Source of the DNA: Prado023 sp963697345 | Lineage (GTDB): Bacteria; Actinomycetota; Actinomycetes; S36-B12; CAIYMF01 | Reading direction: 5' to 3' | NCBI GenBank assembly: GCA_963697345.1 | Contig: CAVONS010000007.1 | Span: forward strand, 1 to 64,000 | DNA length: 64,000 nucleotides | Shown here: positions 1 through 9,078 of the stretch, in pieces | How positions within the stretch are numbered: the first letter of the stretch is position 1 | How the letters are laid out: the number at the start of each line of letters is the position of its first letter | Made by a program: the position numbers and the translations under genes | Notes under the pieces: model-generated | The model's database searches: none | What the model was told of the DNA's origin: nothing | What the model saw: the letters and a program-made list of their open reading frames with translations, nothing else

Positions 1-153
1 CTCCCCCGATGCCAACGCACGGCGGATCGGCACCGCCAGCCCACGCCCCAGTGCGGCGAAGGCAGCGGAACCGACCCGGGCCAGAACGCCGTCGGTGGTG
101 AACCCGGCGTCGAGGAGGTACGTGCGAACGCGGGTGGCAGCGTCGGGGGACAT
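1..153 (-). CDS. Putative methyltransferase with DUF7059-like N-terminus, 5' part only
   Basis: Reading leftward from an ATG at 151-153, the frame stays open to the window edge for 51 residues, starting MSPDAATRVRTYLLDAGFTT. The pattern (LR..L..AGFT.DGVLA..G..A..AL.RG..VP.RRAL) resembles the DUF7059 N-terminal domain found in front of an actinobacterial SAM-dependent methyltransferase domain. The catalytic part lies outside the window, so the function is inferred from a short N-terminus. It follows the RgpF-like gene on the same strand with a 51-base gap. Confidence 0.55.
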   Translation of the reverse strand, partial: MSPDAATRVRTYLLDAGFTTDGVLARVGSAAFAALGRGLAVPIRRALASGE

Positions 154-204
154 GCCTGCATTGTGTCGCGGTGCCGCCCTTCACCTCCGATTCGCCCGGG
201 GCTG

Positions 205-1146
205 TCAGGGGCGGGCTGCCACCAGTCGTTCGACATCCGAGGACTCCACGACCGCACGTCCATCTGCCGCGGCCAGCACACCCAGGTAGCGCTCGAGCGC
301 GTGGGCCATGGTCCCGTCGATGGACCCCGCCTCGGGTCCGAAGTCCTCGGCCCTGAGGTGCAGGTCGGCCAGCCCCGTGAGCATCGAAGGGCGCGCCCAG
401 AACATCGACCCGGCTGGGAACCACAGGAGATCCGGCTCGAAGGTCACTCCGGACCGCCGCACGAGTGATTCCACCATGGGCCCGTTCGCACTGAGGAACT
501 CCTTGCCCAGGACGTTGCGGTCCGGAGCCACGAACCCGATCCGCTCATCCGCGGTCAGCAGCTGGAGCACGCGCCGCACATGATCGGGATCACCACACAG
601 GCCGGACAGAAGATCGTTGCGCCAGGCGTCCCCATTGCGCATGTGCGGGGACCTCTTGGTGTGCAGCTTGAGGACGGCATCCTGGTCACCGACCTGATCA
701 AGGACCTGGACCAGCGGCCACATGTCACGACCACGGTTCTCGACAACGCGCACCACCGCCCCGGGGAACTGGCTCATGATCTGGTCGCCCAGCCCGTCGG
801 CGCGTCCTCGGACAAGGGTGACCACGACATCGACCTCGGCCGGGATTCGCACGATGTGCGCGGCCAATTCGGGCCAGAGCTCTGGGTAGTACACGTGAAT
901 GATCGCGAGAACGCGAGGCGGACGCCCGCTTCCCGCAATCGCCGACGGGCCCCGGACCGGCCGACCTGCTGGCCCTTCCCTCAGCAGACTGCGCCTGGCG
1001 CGCGCCCGCCTCGGGTACATGCGCAGCAGGCGCAGGCGGGTCTGAACCCGATGCGCGCCCGAGGACAGCGGCGACCAGGTCGGCGTCGCCTCAGCCTCCC
1101 CGTCCGTGGAGTCCTCGGACGACGCGCTGGGGAGCGGTTCCGTCAT
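205..1146 (-). CDS. RgpF-family (rhamnan synthesis F) protein
   Basis: A 313-residue protein with an arginine-rich, probably disordered N-terminus (about residues 1-75), followed by an RgpF-like domain (about 76-305). Visible family features are VLAIIHVYYPELWPELAAHI, the ENRGRDMWPL segment, LKLHTKRSPH and LWFPAGSMFW. RgpF-domain proteins act in synthesis or transfer of cell-surface rhamnose polysaccharides; the exact reaction is not certain. No signal peptide or membrane segment is visible. The start codon overlaps the hppA stop (ATGA), so translation is probably coupled to the proton pump, an unexpected partner. No other polysaccharide genes are nearby. Confidence 0.8.
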   Translation of the reverse strand: MTEPLPSASSEDSTDGEAEATPTWSPLSSGAHRVQTRLRLLRMYPRRARARRSLLREGPAGRPVRGPSAIAGSGRPPRVLAIIHVYYPELWPELAAHIVRIPAEVDVVVTLVRGRADGLGDQIMSQFPGAVVRVVENRGRDMWPLVQVLDQVGDQDAVLKLHTKRSPHMRNGDAWRNDLLSGLCGDPDHVRRVLQLLTADERIGFVAPDRNVLGKEFLSANGPMVESLVRRSGVTFEPDLLWFPAGSMFWARPSMLTGLADLHLRAEDFGPEAGSIDGTMAHALERYLGVLAAADGRAVVESSDVERLVAARP

Positions 1147-3614
1147 TGGGGGGCGGGCGGTGCGCCGGATCCTTGAGGCGGCTCACTGGCTGCCCCGTCG
1201 GCGGCCCCGCCACTGGTCTCGGCGCTCGCTGCACGCTCCGCCGCACCACGCTGGACCAGCGCATCGTTGTACTCCGCGTCGATCCGGTCGGCGATGGAGT
1301 CCATGTGGTCCTCGTGCACCCCGCGGTGCCGTCCGGAGGCGATCAGTGATCCGACGATGATGGCCAGCGCCCCCAACGCGATCACGATCCGCTGGGTGGT
1401 CTGACCGTTCAACGTCATGGAGACCACGGCAGGGGCGATCAGAAGCGCGACCAGGTTCATCACCTTGAGCAGCGGGTTGATGGCCGGTCCGGCAGTGTCC
1501 TTGAAGGGATCACCGACGGTGTCGCCGATGACGGTGGCGGCATGGGCAGGGGAGTTCTTGCCCCCGAGGTTGCCGTCCTCCACGTACTTCTTGGCGTTGT
1601 CCCACGCACCCCCGGAGTTGGCCAGGAACACGGCCATCAGGGTGCCGGTGGCGATGGTGCCGGCCAGGAAGGTGCCCAGCGCGCCCACACCCAAGCCGAA
1701 ACCCACCGCGATGGGGGTCAGCATCGCCAGCAGGCCCGGCGTGCTGAGCTCGCGCAGGGAGTCGCGCGTCACGATGTCGACCACGCGGCCGTACTCGGGC
1801 TTCTCGGTGCCCTCCATGATCCCGGGATGCTCCCGGAACTGGCGGCGCACCTCGTGGATGACCGCGCCCGCCGCACGGGACACGGCGTTGATCGCCAGGC
1901 CGGAGAACAGGAAGACCACCGCCGCACCGATCAGCAGGCCCACCAGGTTGCGCGGGTTGGCCACGTCGAGCACACCGAGGTACTGGCCGAGTCGAGCCAT
2001 GTCGGCCAGTGCCGATTCCGCGGACTGGCCGGCCTCGATCGCCGCCGCCGTGACCGACTCGCGGAACGCGCCGAACAGCGCCGTGGCCGCGAGCACGGCC
2101 GTGGCGATCGCGATGCCCTTGGTGATGGCCTTGGTGGTGTTGCCCACGGCGTCGAGGCTGGTGAGGATCGCAGCCCCCTCACCCTGCACGTCGCCGGACA
2201 TCTCGGCGATGCCCTGGGCGTTGTCCGAGACGGGGCCGAAGGTGTCCATGGACACGATGACACCCACTGCCGTCAACAGGCCGGTGCCCGCCAGCGCGAT
2301 GGCGAACAGGCTCAGGATGATCGACCCACCACCCAGGGAGAACGCCCCGAAGACTGCGGCACCGATCAGCAGGGCGGAGTAGACGGCCGACTCGTAGCCG
2401 ATGGAGATGCCCGAGAGGATGACGGTGGCCGCACCTGTCAGCGACGACTTCGCCACGTCGTCGACGGGACGTCGCCCCGTCTCGGTGAAGTACCCGGTCA
2501 GCTGCTGGATGGCGACAGCCAGCAGGATGCCGATGAGGACCGCGCCGATCGCCAGCGGACGCGGGTTGAACGACTGGGCAGCCACGACATCCAGGTCGAG
2601 GGCCTCGATGCGCACGCCGGCGATCTGGGTGATCCGCGAGGGCAGGAAGACGAACGTGGCGATCACCACGAGGACGGCCGACAGCGCGGCGGAGAGGAAG
2701 AACCCGCGGGTGATCGCCGTCATCCCGGAGCGATCGCCGGGGCGCATGCGCACGGAGAAGATGCCCACGACGGCGGTGATCACACCGATGGCCGGCACGA
2801 TCAGGGGGAACACCAGCCCCAAGCTGCCGAACGCCGTGGTGCCGAGGATGAGCGCCGCGACCAGCGTCACCGCGTAGGACTCGAAGAGGTCCGCGGCCAT
2901 GCCGGCGCAGTCGCCCACGTTGTCGCCCACGTTGTCGGCGATGGTCGCAGCGTTGCGGGGGTCGTCCTCGGGGATGTGCTCCTCGACCTTGCCGACGAGG
3001 TCCGCACCGACATCGGCGGCCTTGGTGAAGATGCCGCCACCCACACGCATGAACATGGCCAGCAGGGCCGCGCCGAATCCGAAGCCCTCCAGGACCTTGG
3101 GCGCCTCCCCCTGGTAGACCAGGACGACCAGCGCCGCACCGAACAGGCCCAGGCCGACCGTGAACATGCCCGCGACACCACCGGTGCGGAAGGCGATGCG
3201 CATGGCCTGCTCCTCGCCGGAGTCACGGGCCGCGGCTGCCATGCGGACATTGCCGCGCACGGCCATCCACATGCCGAAGTACCCGGTGGCAGCGGAGAAC
3301 CCCGCACCGACCAGGAAGAACAGGGAACGTCCGATGCGCTCAGAAGTGGTCTGGGCAGGCAGCAGGAACAGCACGAAGAAGACCAGGACAGCGAAGACCC
3401 CCAGGGTCTTGAACTGCCGGTTCAGGTAGGCCGCGGCCCCCTCCTGGATGGCGCCGGCGATCTCCTGCATCTTCGCGGTCCCGGCTGGGGCAGCCAGCAC
3501 CTCCCGCGAGAGGATCCACGCGACCACGAGGGCTGACAGCGCGATCGCGGCCACCACCCCCACGGTGACCATGCCTGCGGTGTCCAGGGCAACTGCTGAG
3601 TACTGGCTGCGCAC
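1143..3614 (-). CDS. hppA: K+-independent membrane proton-pumping pyrophosphatase
   Basis: An 823-residue polytopic membrane protein that hydrolyses pyrophosphate and pumps protons outward. The pyrophosphate-binding region EDDPRNAATIADNVGDNVGD and the C-terminal DNAKKYVEDG and GDTVGDPFKDTAGPA segments are intact. The GNTTKA motif carries lysine (about residue 495) where K+-dependent enzymes have alanine, so it should be the K+-independent H+-pumping class. The start is GTG with an AGGAG box 8 bases upstream. It is slightly longer than usual because of a hydrophilic Ala/Glu/Pro-rich C-terminal tail. The stop overlaps the RgpF-like start. Confidence 0.96.
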   Translation of the reverse strand: MRSQYSAVALDTAGMVTVGVVAAIALSALVVAWILSREVLAAPAGTAKMQEIAGAIQEGAAAYLNRQFKTLGVFAVLVFFVLFLLPAQTTSERIGRSLFFLVGAGFSAATGYFGMWMAVRGNVRMAAAARDSGEEQAMRIAFRTGGVAGMFTVGLGLFGAALVVLVYQGEAPKVLEGFGFGAALLAMFMRVGGGIFTKAADVGADLVGKVEEHIPEDDPRNAATIADNVGDNVGDCAGMAADLFESYAVTLVAALILGTTAFGSLGLVFPLIVPAIGVITAVVGIFSVRMRPGDRSGMTAITRGFFLSAALSAVLVVIATFVFLPSRITQIAGVRIEALDLDVVAAQSFNPRPLAIGAVLIGILLAVAIQQLTGYFTETGRRPVDDVAKSSLTGAATVILSGISIGYESAVYSALLIGAAVFGAFSLGGGSIILSLFAIALAGTGLLTAVGVIVSMDTFGPVSDNAQGIAEMSGDVQGEGAAILTSLDAVGNTTKAITKGIAIATAVLAATALFGAFRESVTAAAIEAGQSAESALADMARLGQYLGVLDVANPRNLVGLLIGAAVVFLFSGLAINAVSRAAGAVIHEVRRQFREHPGIMEGTEKPEYGRVVDIVTRDSLRELSTPGLLAMLTPIAVGFGLGVGALGTFLAGTIATGTLMAVFLANSGGAWDNAKKYVEDGNLGGKNSPAHAATVIGDTVGDPFKDTAGPAINPLLKVMNLVALLIAPAVVSMTLNGQTTQRIVIALGALAIIVGSLIASGRHRGVHEDHMDSIADRIDAEYNDALVQRGAAERAASAETSGGAADGAASEPPQGSGAPPAPQ

Positions 3615-3718
3615 GTGACGTCTCCTCGTGTGCGTCGGTCACGGACCCCCGTCCGGCACCGCGCGGGTGGCTCTCACATCCGCGACATGGTGATCGCGGA
3701 CTGCATCAGGTGTTGGGC

Positions 3719-3724
3719 AGTGTA
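3719..3724 (-). promoter_or_regulatory. Possible -10 element for hppA
   Basis: TACACT on the minus strand about 105 bases before the hppA start. It fits the TAnnnT -10 pattern seen elsewhere in the window, but no clear -35 was recognised. Nothing else stands out in the 217-base gap. Confidence 0.3.
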
Positions 3725-3831
3725 GGGGGCACTGTGGCCGGGGTCACACGCAGCCCCCGATCGCGGTATCCGCGGTGTCATCGGCAATCCGGCACGGGGA
3801 GCAAACCGGTGCGATCCGGGCGAAGCAGCCG

Positions 3832-4224
3832 CTACTCGATGCCCAGGAACTCGCTGGCCACCGGCCAGACCAGGCGGATCTCACAGCCGGAGCCCGCCGG
3901 GAGGATGTCGCACTCGAAGGCGAGCGCGCGCACGACCGAGAGGGCCAGCCCGCCATCGTCGTCGATGAAGCCGGGATCGGTGGCCTCCTGGACCCGGACC
4001 GTGAACAGCTCGTTGTCGTCGGTGATGTCGATGACGACCGGGTTGGGCAACCCGGCGCGCTGCTGACGCAGGACTGAGCGGGCAATGACCTCACCCACAG
4101 CCAACCGGATCTCATCGATGCGGTCCTCGGACACCCCACAGCGTCGCGCTGCGGCCGTGGTGACCAGGCGTGCGGTGCGAACCTGCTCAGCCTGCGGGGG
4201 AATCGTGAGCGTCGCCGTTGCCAT
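3832..4224 (-). CDS. Anti-sigma factor-like ATP-binding protein (RsbW/SpoIIAB-type)
   Basis: A 130-residue GHKL-fold protein. The N-box region is DRIDEIRLAVGEVIARSVLR (normally ending in an Asn-bearing helix) and a degenerate G1 box is DDDGGLALSVVRALA. Members bind sigma factors or phosphorylate a partner STAS protein. The ATG at 4222-4224 was chosen over the longer open frame to 4263 because the homologous part begins there. It lies 81 bases downstream of a BldG-like STAS gene on the same strand, the same pairing as in Streptomyces bldG and its anti-sigma partner. The asparagine normally found in the N-box is not obvious, so kinase activity is uncertain. Confidence 0.82.
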   Translation of the reverse strand: MATATLTIPPQAEQVRTARLVTTAAARRCGVSEDRIDEIRLAVGEVIARSVLRQQRAGLPNPVVIDITDDNELFTVRVQEATDPGFIDDDGGLALSVVRALAFECDILPAGSGCEIRLVWPVASEFLGIE

Positions 4225-4305
4225 CAGGGGCCGTCCTGCCCGGTCGGAGCGCCGCGCCCCCACCTGTCAATAACCGTTTGTACACCCACGGGGGCGCCGC
4301 GCCCG

Positions 4306-4641
4306 TCAGCCTGCGAGCGCGTCCTGCGCCGTGTCGAAGATCGGGATCGAGGCATCGAGCCCGGTGATCTCGAAGATCTTGCGGATCCGGTCACTGGTGA
4401 CCACAAGATGCAGCCACCCACCAGCCTCGCGTGCGTGCTTGAGCACCTTCACCAGCACGCCGAGCCCCGTGGAGTCGAGGAAGGCCACCCCCGAGAGGTC
4501 GATGACCAGGCGAGTGTGCCCATCGGCGATCAACGAGTCCAACTCGGCGTCCAGGCCGGGTGCGGTGAACACGTCGACCTCGCCCTGCACGTTCACGACT
4601 GCGACGTCACCCTCATGCCGCGTGGCCAGCTGCAAGTCCAT
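4306..4641 (-). CDS. bldG: STAS-domain anti-sigma factor antagonist, BldG-like
   Basis: A 111-residue single STAS domain. The motif FLDSTGLGVLVKVLK places the phosphorylatable serine at residue 57, as in Streptomyces BldG, and the rest of the protein aligns with BldG (EVDVFTAPGLDAELD, IRKIFEITGLD). Unphosphorylated antagonists release sigma factors by binding the anti-sigma factor; phosphorylation switches them off. The start is ATG with a GAGGAGGG box 5 bases upstream. It is divergent from the helicase gene and upstream of the anti-sigma-like gene, as in other actinobacteria. Its role in morphology or stress here is inferred. Confidence 0.9.
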   Translation of the reverse strand: MDLQLATRHEGDVAVVNVQGEVDVFTAPGLDAELDSLIADGHTRLVIDLSGVAFLDSTGLGVLVKVLKHAREAGGWLHLVVTSDRIRKIFEITGLDASIPIFDTAQDALAG

Positions 4642-4744
4642 AGCGCCCTCCTCAGGCTCTTCTGCGCCAACTCTGGCACACCCACATGCCGGCTGCGGCC
4701 ACCGGTGGGGCCCGCGCACCCGCGGCGGGGGGGAGGATGGGCAG

Positions 4745-7114
4745 GTGGGACAGGACACGCGGCGACCGGACTCGGCGGCCACCCGCCGCGCAGCCGAGCC
4801 ACCGGGCCCATCGGGGACCACCGACGGGATCGCCGATCAACTGGCCGCCGACGCCCGCTGCGTGGGCCGGCTCACCCTTCCTGCGCGGCCCGGGCGCACC
4901 ACGGCGTGGCCCGCGTGGCTGGATCCCGCGGTCCGGGACGCCTACCAGCGGACGGGGATCGCCCTGCCGTGGGAGCACCAGGTGCGCACGGCCGAGTTGG
5001 CATGGTCCGGCGCGGACGTGCTGGTCGCCACGGGGACAGCCTCGGGGAAGTCCGCAGCGTTCGGCATGCCCGGCCTGACCGCTGCACTCACCCGGCCCGA
5101 GAGGGCGGGCCGGCGGGGTCCCTCCGTTCTCTACCTGAGCCCCACCAAGGCCCTGGCCCACGACCAGCTGGCCGGCCTGCGGGCGCTGGACCTGCCCGGG
5201 CTGCGGGCCGCTGCCGTCGACGGGGACACCGCCCAGGAGCAGCGCGCATGGGCGCGGACCCATGCGCGCTGGGTCGTGACCAACCCGGACATGCTGCACC
5301 GTGGGATTCTTCCCCGCCACGAGGTGTGGCGGGCCTTCCTGGGCAACCTGCGGTTCGTCATCGTCGACGAGGCACACACCTATCGGGGCGTGTTCGGCTC
5401 CCATGTTGCCCTCGTCCTGAGGCGCCTGCGCCGGGTGGCGGCCCTCTACGGAGCCTCGCCGACGTTCATCGCGGCATCCGCCACAGTCGCCGAGCCGGGC
5501 CCCACGGCCGCCCGGCTGCTCGGGGCGCAGACGGCTGTGGTCGACGAGGACCACAGCGCACGGGGGGCGGTGGACATCCTGCTCTGGAATCCGCCCGCCC
5601 TGGCCGAGGTCCCCGATGACCCGACGCAGGCAGTGCCCGGGTTCCGCGGGACCCTGAGGGAGGCTGGGGACCTGATGGCCGACCTGGTGGACGCGAACGT
5701 GTCCACGTTGGCGTTCGCCCGATCCCGACGAGCGGTGGAGGTCCTGGCCGGCTCGGTCCGCGAGCGCGCGGCCCAGGGCGACCGCGTCCGTGCCTACCGC
5801 GGCGGCTACCTGCCCGAGGAGCGTCGCGCCCTGGAGGCCGACCTGCGCTCCGGGCGCCTGCTCGGCGTGGCAGCCACGAACGCCCTCGAACTGGGTATCG
5901 ACATCAGCGGCCTCGACGCCGTCCTGCTGGTCGGGTGGCCGGGAACGAGGTCCTCGTTCTGGCAGCAGGTGGGGCGAGCCGGCCGACGGGGCGGCTCAGC
6001 GCTGGCCGTCCTGCTCGCCCGCGAGGACCCCTTGGACCAGTACGTGGTCAGCCACCCCGAGACCCTCACCGGGCGGCCCGTGGAGGCCACCGTCCTGGAC
6101 CCGGAGAACCCGTACGTCCTGGCTGGGCACCTGTGCGCTGCCGCAGCCGAGACCCCGCTGACCCACGATGAACTGGCTGGGCGCTTCGGGCCGGGTGCCG
6201 ACCACCTGTGCTCCGTCCTGGCCGACCGCGGGCTGCTACGGCGGCGACGGGACGGCTGGTACTGGACCGATTCCACGCGCGCCGTCGACCTTGTCGACCT
6301 GCGCGGCGCTGCTGGCGGGCCGGTTCGCGTCATCGAGGAGGGCACCGGCCGGGTGCTGGGCACGGTGGACCCGGCCACCGCCCCCTCAGCTGTCCACGAG
6401 GGGGCGATCTACGTCCACCAGGGGTCCACGTTCGAGGTCCTGGACCTGGACCTCGAGGCCCGGGTCGCCACGGCAGCCACCACCATCACCGACCTGAGCA
6501 CCCACGCCCGCAGCACCGCGGACGTCGCGTTCGACACCGTCCGCTCGACCACCCGATGGGGTCGCGTGCCGGTGTCGTGCGGCGAGGTCGTGGTCACCCG
6601 CCAGGTGCACTCCTACCTGGTCCGCCGGTGGCCCTCGGGCCAGGTGCTGGCCAGCCACCCGCTGGACCTCCCGCCGATGACCCTGGCGACGGTGGCCATG
6701 TGGTGGACGATCCCCGACGAGGTCCTGCGCGAGGCCAGGGTGGAACCCGAAGCCGTGCCGGGGGCGGCGCATGCCCTGGAGCACGCCTGCATCGGGATCC
6801 TGCCGCTGCTGGCGACGTGTGACCGGTGGGACCTCGGCGGCGTCTCGTCCGCCCGACATCCACAGACCGGCCAGGCGGTGATCGTGGTCCACGACGGCCA
6901 TCCCGGAGGTGCCGGCTTCGCCGAGCGTGGCTACGCCCGCGCCCTCCCGTGGCTCACCGCGACGATGGAGGCGATCGAGAGCTGCCCCTGCCAGACCGGT
7001 TGCCCCTCCTGCGTCCAGTCACCCAAGTGCGGCAACGGCAATGAGCCCCTGGACAAGCCCGCGGCACTGCGCCTGGCGCGCATCCTGCTCCAGGAGCACG
7101 ACAGCAGCGTGTAG
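4745..7114 (+). CDS. DEAD/DEAH-box superfamily 2 helicase with C-terminal four-cysteine (DUF1998-type) domain
   Basis: A 789-residue helicase. Visible motifs are Walker A ATGTASGKS (about residue 95), LSPTKALAHDQ, Walker B VIVDEAH (about 205), SATV (about 245), and helicase-C motifs ATNALELGIDI and QQVGRAGRRG (about 377-415). The C-terminus has the cysteine cluster CPCQTGCPSCVQSPKCGNG (about 746), a zinc-binding domain of the MrfA/Hrq1-like group linked to DNA repair. The GTG at 4745 with GGAGG 8 bases upstream was preferred to the long open frame back to 4331, which lies over bldG. The helicase beside Tad genes is the known helicase/secretion neighbourhood of actinobacteria. Confidence 0.92.
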   Translation: MGQDTRRPDSAATRRAAEPPGPSGTTDGIADQLAADARCVGRLTLPARPGRTTAWPAWLDPAVRDAYQRTGIALPWEHQVRTAELAWSGADVLVATGTASGKSAAFGMPGLTAALTRPERAGRRGPSVLYLSPTKALAHDQLAGLRALDLPGLRAAAVDGDTAQEQRAWARTHARWVVTNPDMLHRGILPRHEVWRAFLGNLRFVIVDEAHTYRGVFGSHVALVLRRLRRVAALYGASPTFIAASATVAEPGPTAARLLGAQTAVVDEDHSARGAVDILLWNPPALAEVPDDPTQAVPGFRGTLREAGDLMADLVDANVSTLAFARSRRAVEVLAGSVRERAAQGDRVRAYRGGYLPEERRALEADLRSGRLLGVAATNALELGIDISGLDAVLLVGWPGTRSSFWQQVGRAGRRGGSALAVLLAREDPLDQYVVSHPETLTGRPVEATVLDPENPYVLAGHLCAAAAETPLTHDELAGRFGPGADHLCSVLADRGLLRRRRDGWYWTDSTRAVDLVDLRGAAGGPVRVIEEGTGRVLGTVDPATAPSAVHEGAIYVHQGSTFEVLDLDLEARVATAATTITDLSTHARSTADVAFDTVRSTTRWGRVPVSCGEVVVTRQVHSYLVRRWPSGQVLASHPLDLPPMTLATVAMWWTIPDEVLREARVEPEAVPGAAHALEHACIGILPLLATCDRWDLGGVSSARHPQTGQAVIVVHDGHPGGAGFAERGYARALPWLTATMEAIESCPCQTGCPSCVQSPKCGNGNEPLDKPAALRLARILLQEHDSSV

Positions 7115-7120
7115 CCGGCA

Positions 7121-7145
7121 GGGGTCCCGCGGGGGCGGGCACCCC
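7121..7145. terminator. Hairpin between convergent helicase and Tad operon
   Basis: GGGGTCCCGC pairs with GCGGGCACCCC with one bulged base, in the 66-base space between two converging stop codons. There is no T-tract; it could act in both directions. Confidence 0.5.
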
Positions 7146-7180
7146 GGGGCGCCGCTCTCCGGGCTCGACGCCGACGGGCC

Positions 7181-7615
7181 TCACCGCTCACCCGCGGTCA
7201 GTTCAGCGTGGGCCCGGGCCCGGAGCGACCCAGCACGACCGGGCAGCAGCCACGTCACCGATGCTGGCGCTGGAGCACGGACGGTGACCCAGACCTCAAC
7301 CCCCTCGCTCCTGCAACGAGTGAGGATGGCGGCGTTCGCCCGCGCCGTGGCCTCTGCACGAGAACAGGCCCGCTGCGGGTCGACGACCATCGCCGAGGCG
7401 CCGGCCAGTGCCGCGAGATCGGCGGCCGCGGCCAACGATTCCCGAGCTGCCAGGACACTGGTGAGGACCGCCGCCGCGCCCACAAGCATCGCCAGGACGA
7501 CCGTCCACAACGCCACCAACAGGCTGGCCGACCCCTGCTCGTCGTTGATGCGGCCCTGCCGAGGTTGGCCGCCTTCGGCCACCCACGCCCCACCCCGCCC
7601 GCGCCCCACGATCAC
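7181..7615 (-). CDS. TadE-like minor pilin/secreted protein (Rv3654c type)
   Basis: About 144 residues. One transmembrane helix (SASLLVALWTVVLAMLVGAA region, about residues 28-55) follows a short charged leader with EQG before it. An extracytoplasmic Ala-rich domain with two cysteines (CSRAEA, TRCRSEG) comes next. This matches the small TadE-like proteins at the end of actinobacterial Tad operons. The GTG at 7615 overlaps the stop of the upstream TadE gene (GTGA); an ATG at 7630 or a GTG at 7609 are alternatives. It lacks the Glu at +5 of classical pseudopilins. Confidence 0.78.
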   Translation of the reverse strand: MIVGRGRGGAWVAEGGQPRQGRINDEQGSASLLVALWTVVLAMLVGAAAVLTSVLAARESLAAAADLAALAGASAMVVDPQRACSRAEATARANAAILTRCRSEGVEVWVTVRAPAPASVTWLLPGRAGSLRARAHAELTAGER

Positions 7616-7995
7616 GGCTCCTCCCGCCAACTTGTGGCCGCCGCGCGGATCTCCCGTCGCAGGGGGCGCAGGAACCGCACCGGGGGCTCCTTGGACAGCC
7701 GCGCGGTCACGGTCACCAGGCCTCGCGAGGCCCGGATGGTCACCACCACGTCGGGAGCGACCTGCCGGGCAGCAGCCTGGACCACCGATGTCGGCTCTCC
7801 CCGGGCCGCGGCTCGTGCGCCCTCGCGGGCTGCTTGCGCCACGACCCCCTGGGTGGCACCCAGGGTCAGCAACCAGGCCAGGCTCAGCACGACCGCCACC
7901 AGGGCCGGGGTGGCCAGCGCCAGCTCCGCGCTGACCATCCCCGAATCGGATCGGGCAGCAGCGCGACGCTGACGCCCGGTCACACCCCCGTGCAT
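7612..7995 (-). CDS. TadE-family pseudopilin
   Basis: A 127-residue protein with a type IV-pilin-like leader. DSGMVSAELALATPALVAVV gives a Gly followed by a Glu five residues on, at the head of a hydrophobic helix, the signature of prepilin-peptidase substrates. A soluble Arg/Val-rich domain follows. The ATG at 7993-7995 overlaps the DUF4244 stop by one base (TGATG), so the frame to 8034 is not needed. It is part of the Tad pilus operon. No prepilin peptidase gene is in the window and the processing enzyme must be elsewhere. Confidence 0.85.
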   Translation of the reverse strand: MHGGVTGRQRRAAARSDSGMVSAELALATPALVAVVLSLAWLLTLGATQGVVAQAAREGARAAARGEPTSVVQAAARQVAPDVVVTIRASRGLVTVTARLSKEPPVRFLRPLRREIRAAATSWREEP

Positions 7996-8174
7996 CAGAA
8001 CAGGAACGAGAACGCCCTGGAGATGACCTGCCACAGCAGGTCGGCGAACGTGTCGCTGGTCAACAGCTTGATCAGGACGCCGCCCAGGCCGGTCACCGCC
8101 ACCGTCCCCACTGCGTACTCAGCCGTGGACATGCCGGCGTCCTCATCACGCATCCGCACTGCCAACTCGTTCAT
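7995..8174 (-). CDS. DUF4244 Flp-like major pilin
   Basis: A 59-residue protein whose sequence DAGMSTAEYAVGTVAVTGLG matches the Flp-pilin motif G-XXXX-EY at the start of a hydrophobic helix. This makes it the likely structural subunit of the Tad pilus. The ATG at 8172-8174 has only a weak G-rich box upstream. The 133-base gap upstream (8175-8307) separates it from tadC and holds TGTGGACAA at 8277-8285, so pilin may be transcribed separately at a higher level; that last point is inference. Confidence 0.85.
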   Translation of the reverse strand: MNELAVRMRDEDAGMSTAEYAVGTVAVTGLGGVLIKLLTSDTFADLLWQVISRAFSFLF

Positions 8175-8307
8175 GACTACCCCCCGATTCCCCGGTCGCC
8201 CGGAACCATCCGCTCTGGATGGCTGGGCCAACCCTGTCGCGAGGTGCTGGTTCCGTGAACCCCGTTCCCGACGATCTGTGGACAACCGTGGGGTGGCCGA
8301 CCCGATG

Positions 8308-9078
8308 TCACAGGGCCGGCAGCAGTCCGCCGACGATGGGCGCGATCCCGAGCAGGGAGAAGGCAGGCAACAGGCACAGGCCCAGGGGCAGCACGGCACG
8401 CACCGCGGTGGCCCGGACCTGTTCGAGGCCGGCGGCCGCCGCCTCGGCCCGCAGGTCCGTCGCTGCTTGGGCCAGGAGCTCGGCCAGGGGCGCACCTGTG
8501 CGGCTCGAGCGCCCCACGGCACGCGCGACTCCGTCGAGTCCTGCGACGCCGTCAAGGGCTGCCCATGCCCGCGCAGCCGGCTCGCCGAGCGCGGCGCGGC
8601 GCTGAACGCGCAGCAGGATCCGGCCGGTGCCACCGCCAACCGCCCGCGCCACGACCGGGATCGCCAGCTCCAGGGGGACCCCGGCTGCCAGGGATGCGGA
8701 CAGCAGGTCAGCGACCAACGGCGCATCGCGCACGAGTTCGAGGCGCTCGCGGCGCACCTGCGCCGGCTCCAGGCGAGCGATCACCGCCGGAAGAACCAGC
8801 GCCAGCGCGACCCCACCGGCAACGCCGAGCACCCCGCCGACAAGCAGCCAGAGGGCCACCCCAGCCCCGGCACTGGTCAGGTGCACGCGCCTGGACGTGG
8901 GCCCGGGATCTGTCAGTGGGTCAGTGGCCGGCCCGGAGCGGTCACGGGAGGGATGTGGCGACGTTGCATGTCGTGCTCCCTCCGGTCGGTGCCGACCGGG
9001 ACCATCGGTGGGCACCACGATCAGGAGGATCGTGGCGGCCGCAGCCAGCAGGGACGCAACCACCAGCGACGCGCTCAC
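8308..9078 (-). CDS. Tad secretion inner-membrane protein TadC-like (type II secretion F domain)
   Basis: A 256-residue protein with N-terminal hydrophobic segments (about residues 4-22 and 73-100), then a T2SSF domain (about 120-240: DLLSASLAAGVPLELAIPVVARAV) and a final hydrophobic hairpin. With TadB it forms the membrane platform of the pilus assembly machine. The start is GTG at 9076-9078 inside a GTGA overlap with tadB; the longer frame to 9189 lies within tadB. The loop between residues 22 and 73 is unusually charged and Pro-rich. Confidence 0.85.
   Translation of the reverse strand: MSASLVVASLLAAAATILLIVVPTDGPGRHRPEGARHATSPHPSRDRSGPATDPLTDPGPTSRRVHLTSAGAGVALWLLVGGVLGVAGGVALALVLPAVIARLEPAQVRRERLELVRDAPLVADLLSASLAAGVPLELAIPVVARAVGGGTGRILLRVQRRAALGEPAARAWAALDGVAGLDGVARAVGRSSRTGAPLAELLAQAATDLRAEAAAAGLEQVRATAVRAVLPLGLCLLPAFSLLGIAPIVGGLLPAL

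Noticed and set aside
1542..3536. 664-residue open frame on the plus strand
   Set aside because: It lies antisense to hppA, has a His/Asp/Gly/Gln-biased composition and no family features; a GC-rich shadow frame.
4331..4744. Upstream extension of the helicase
   Set aside because: It runs over bldG on the opposite strand; a GTG with a good ribosome-binding site lies at 4745.
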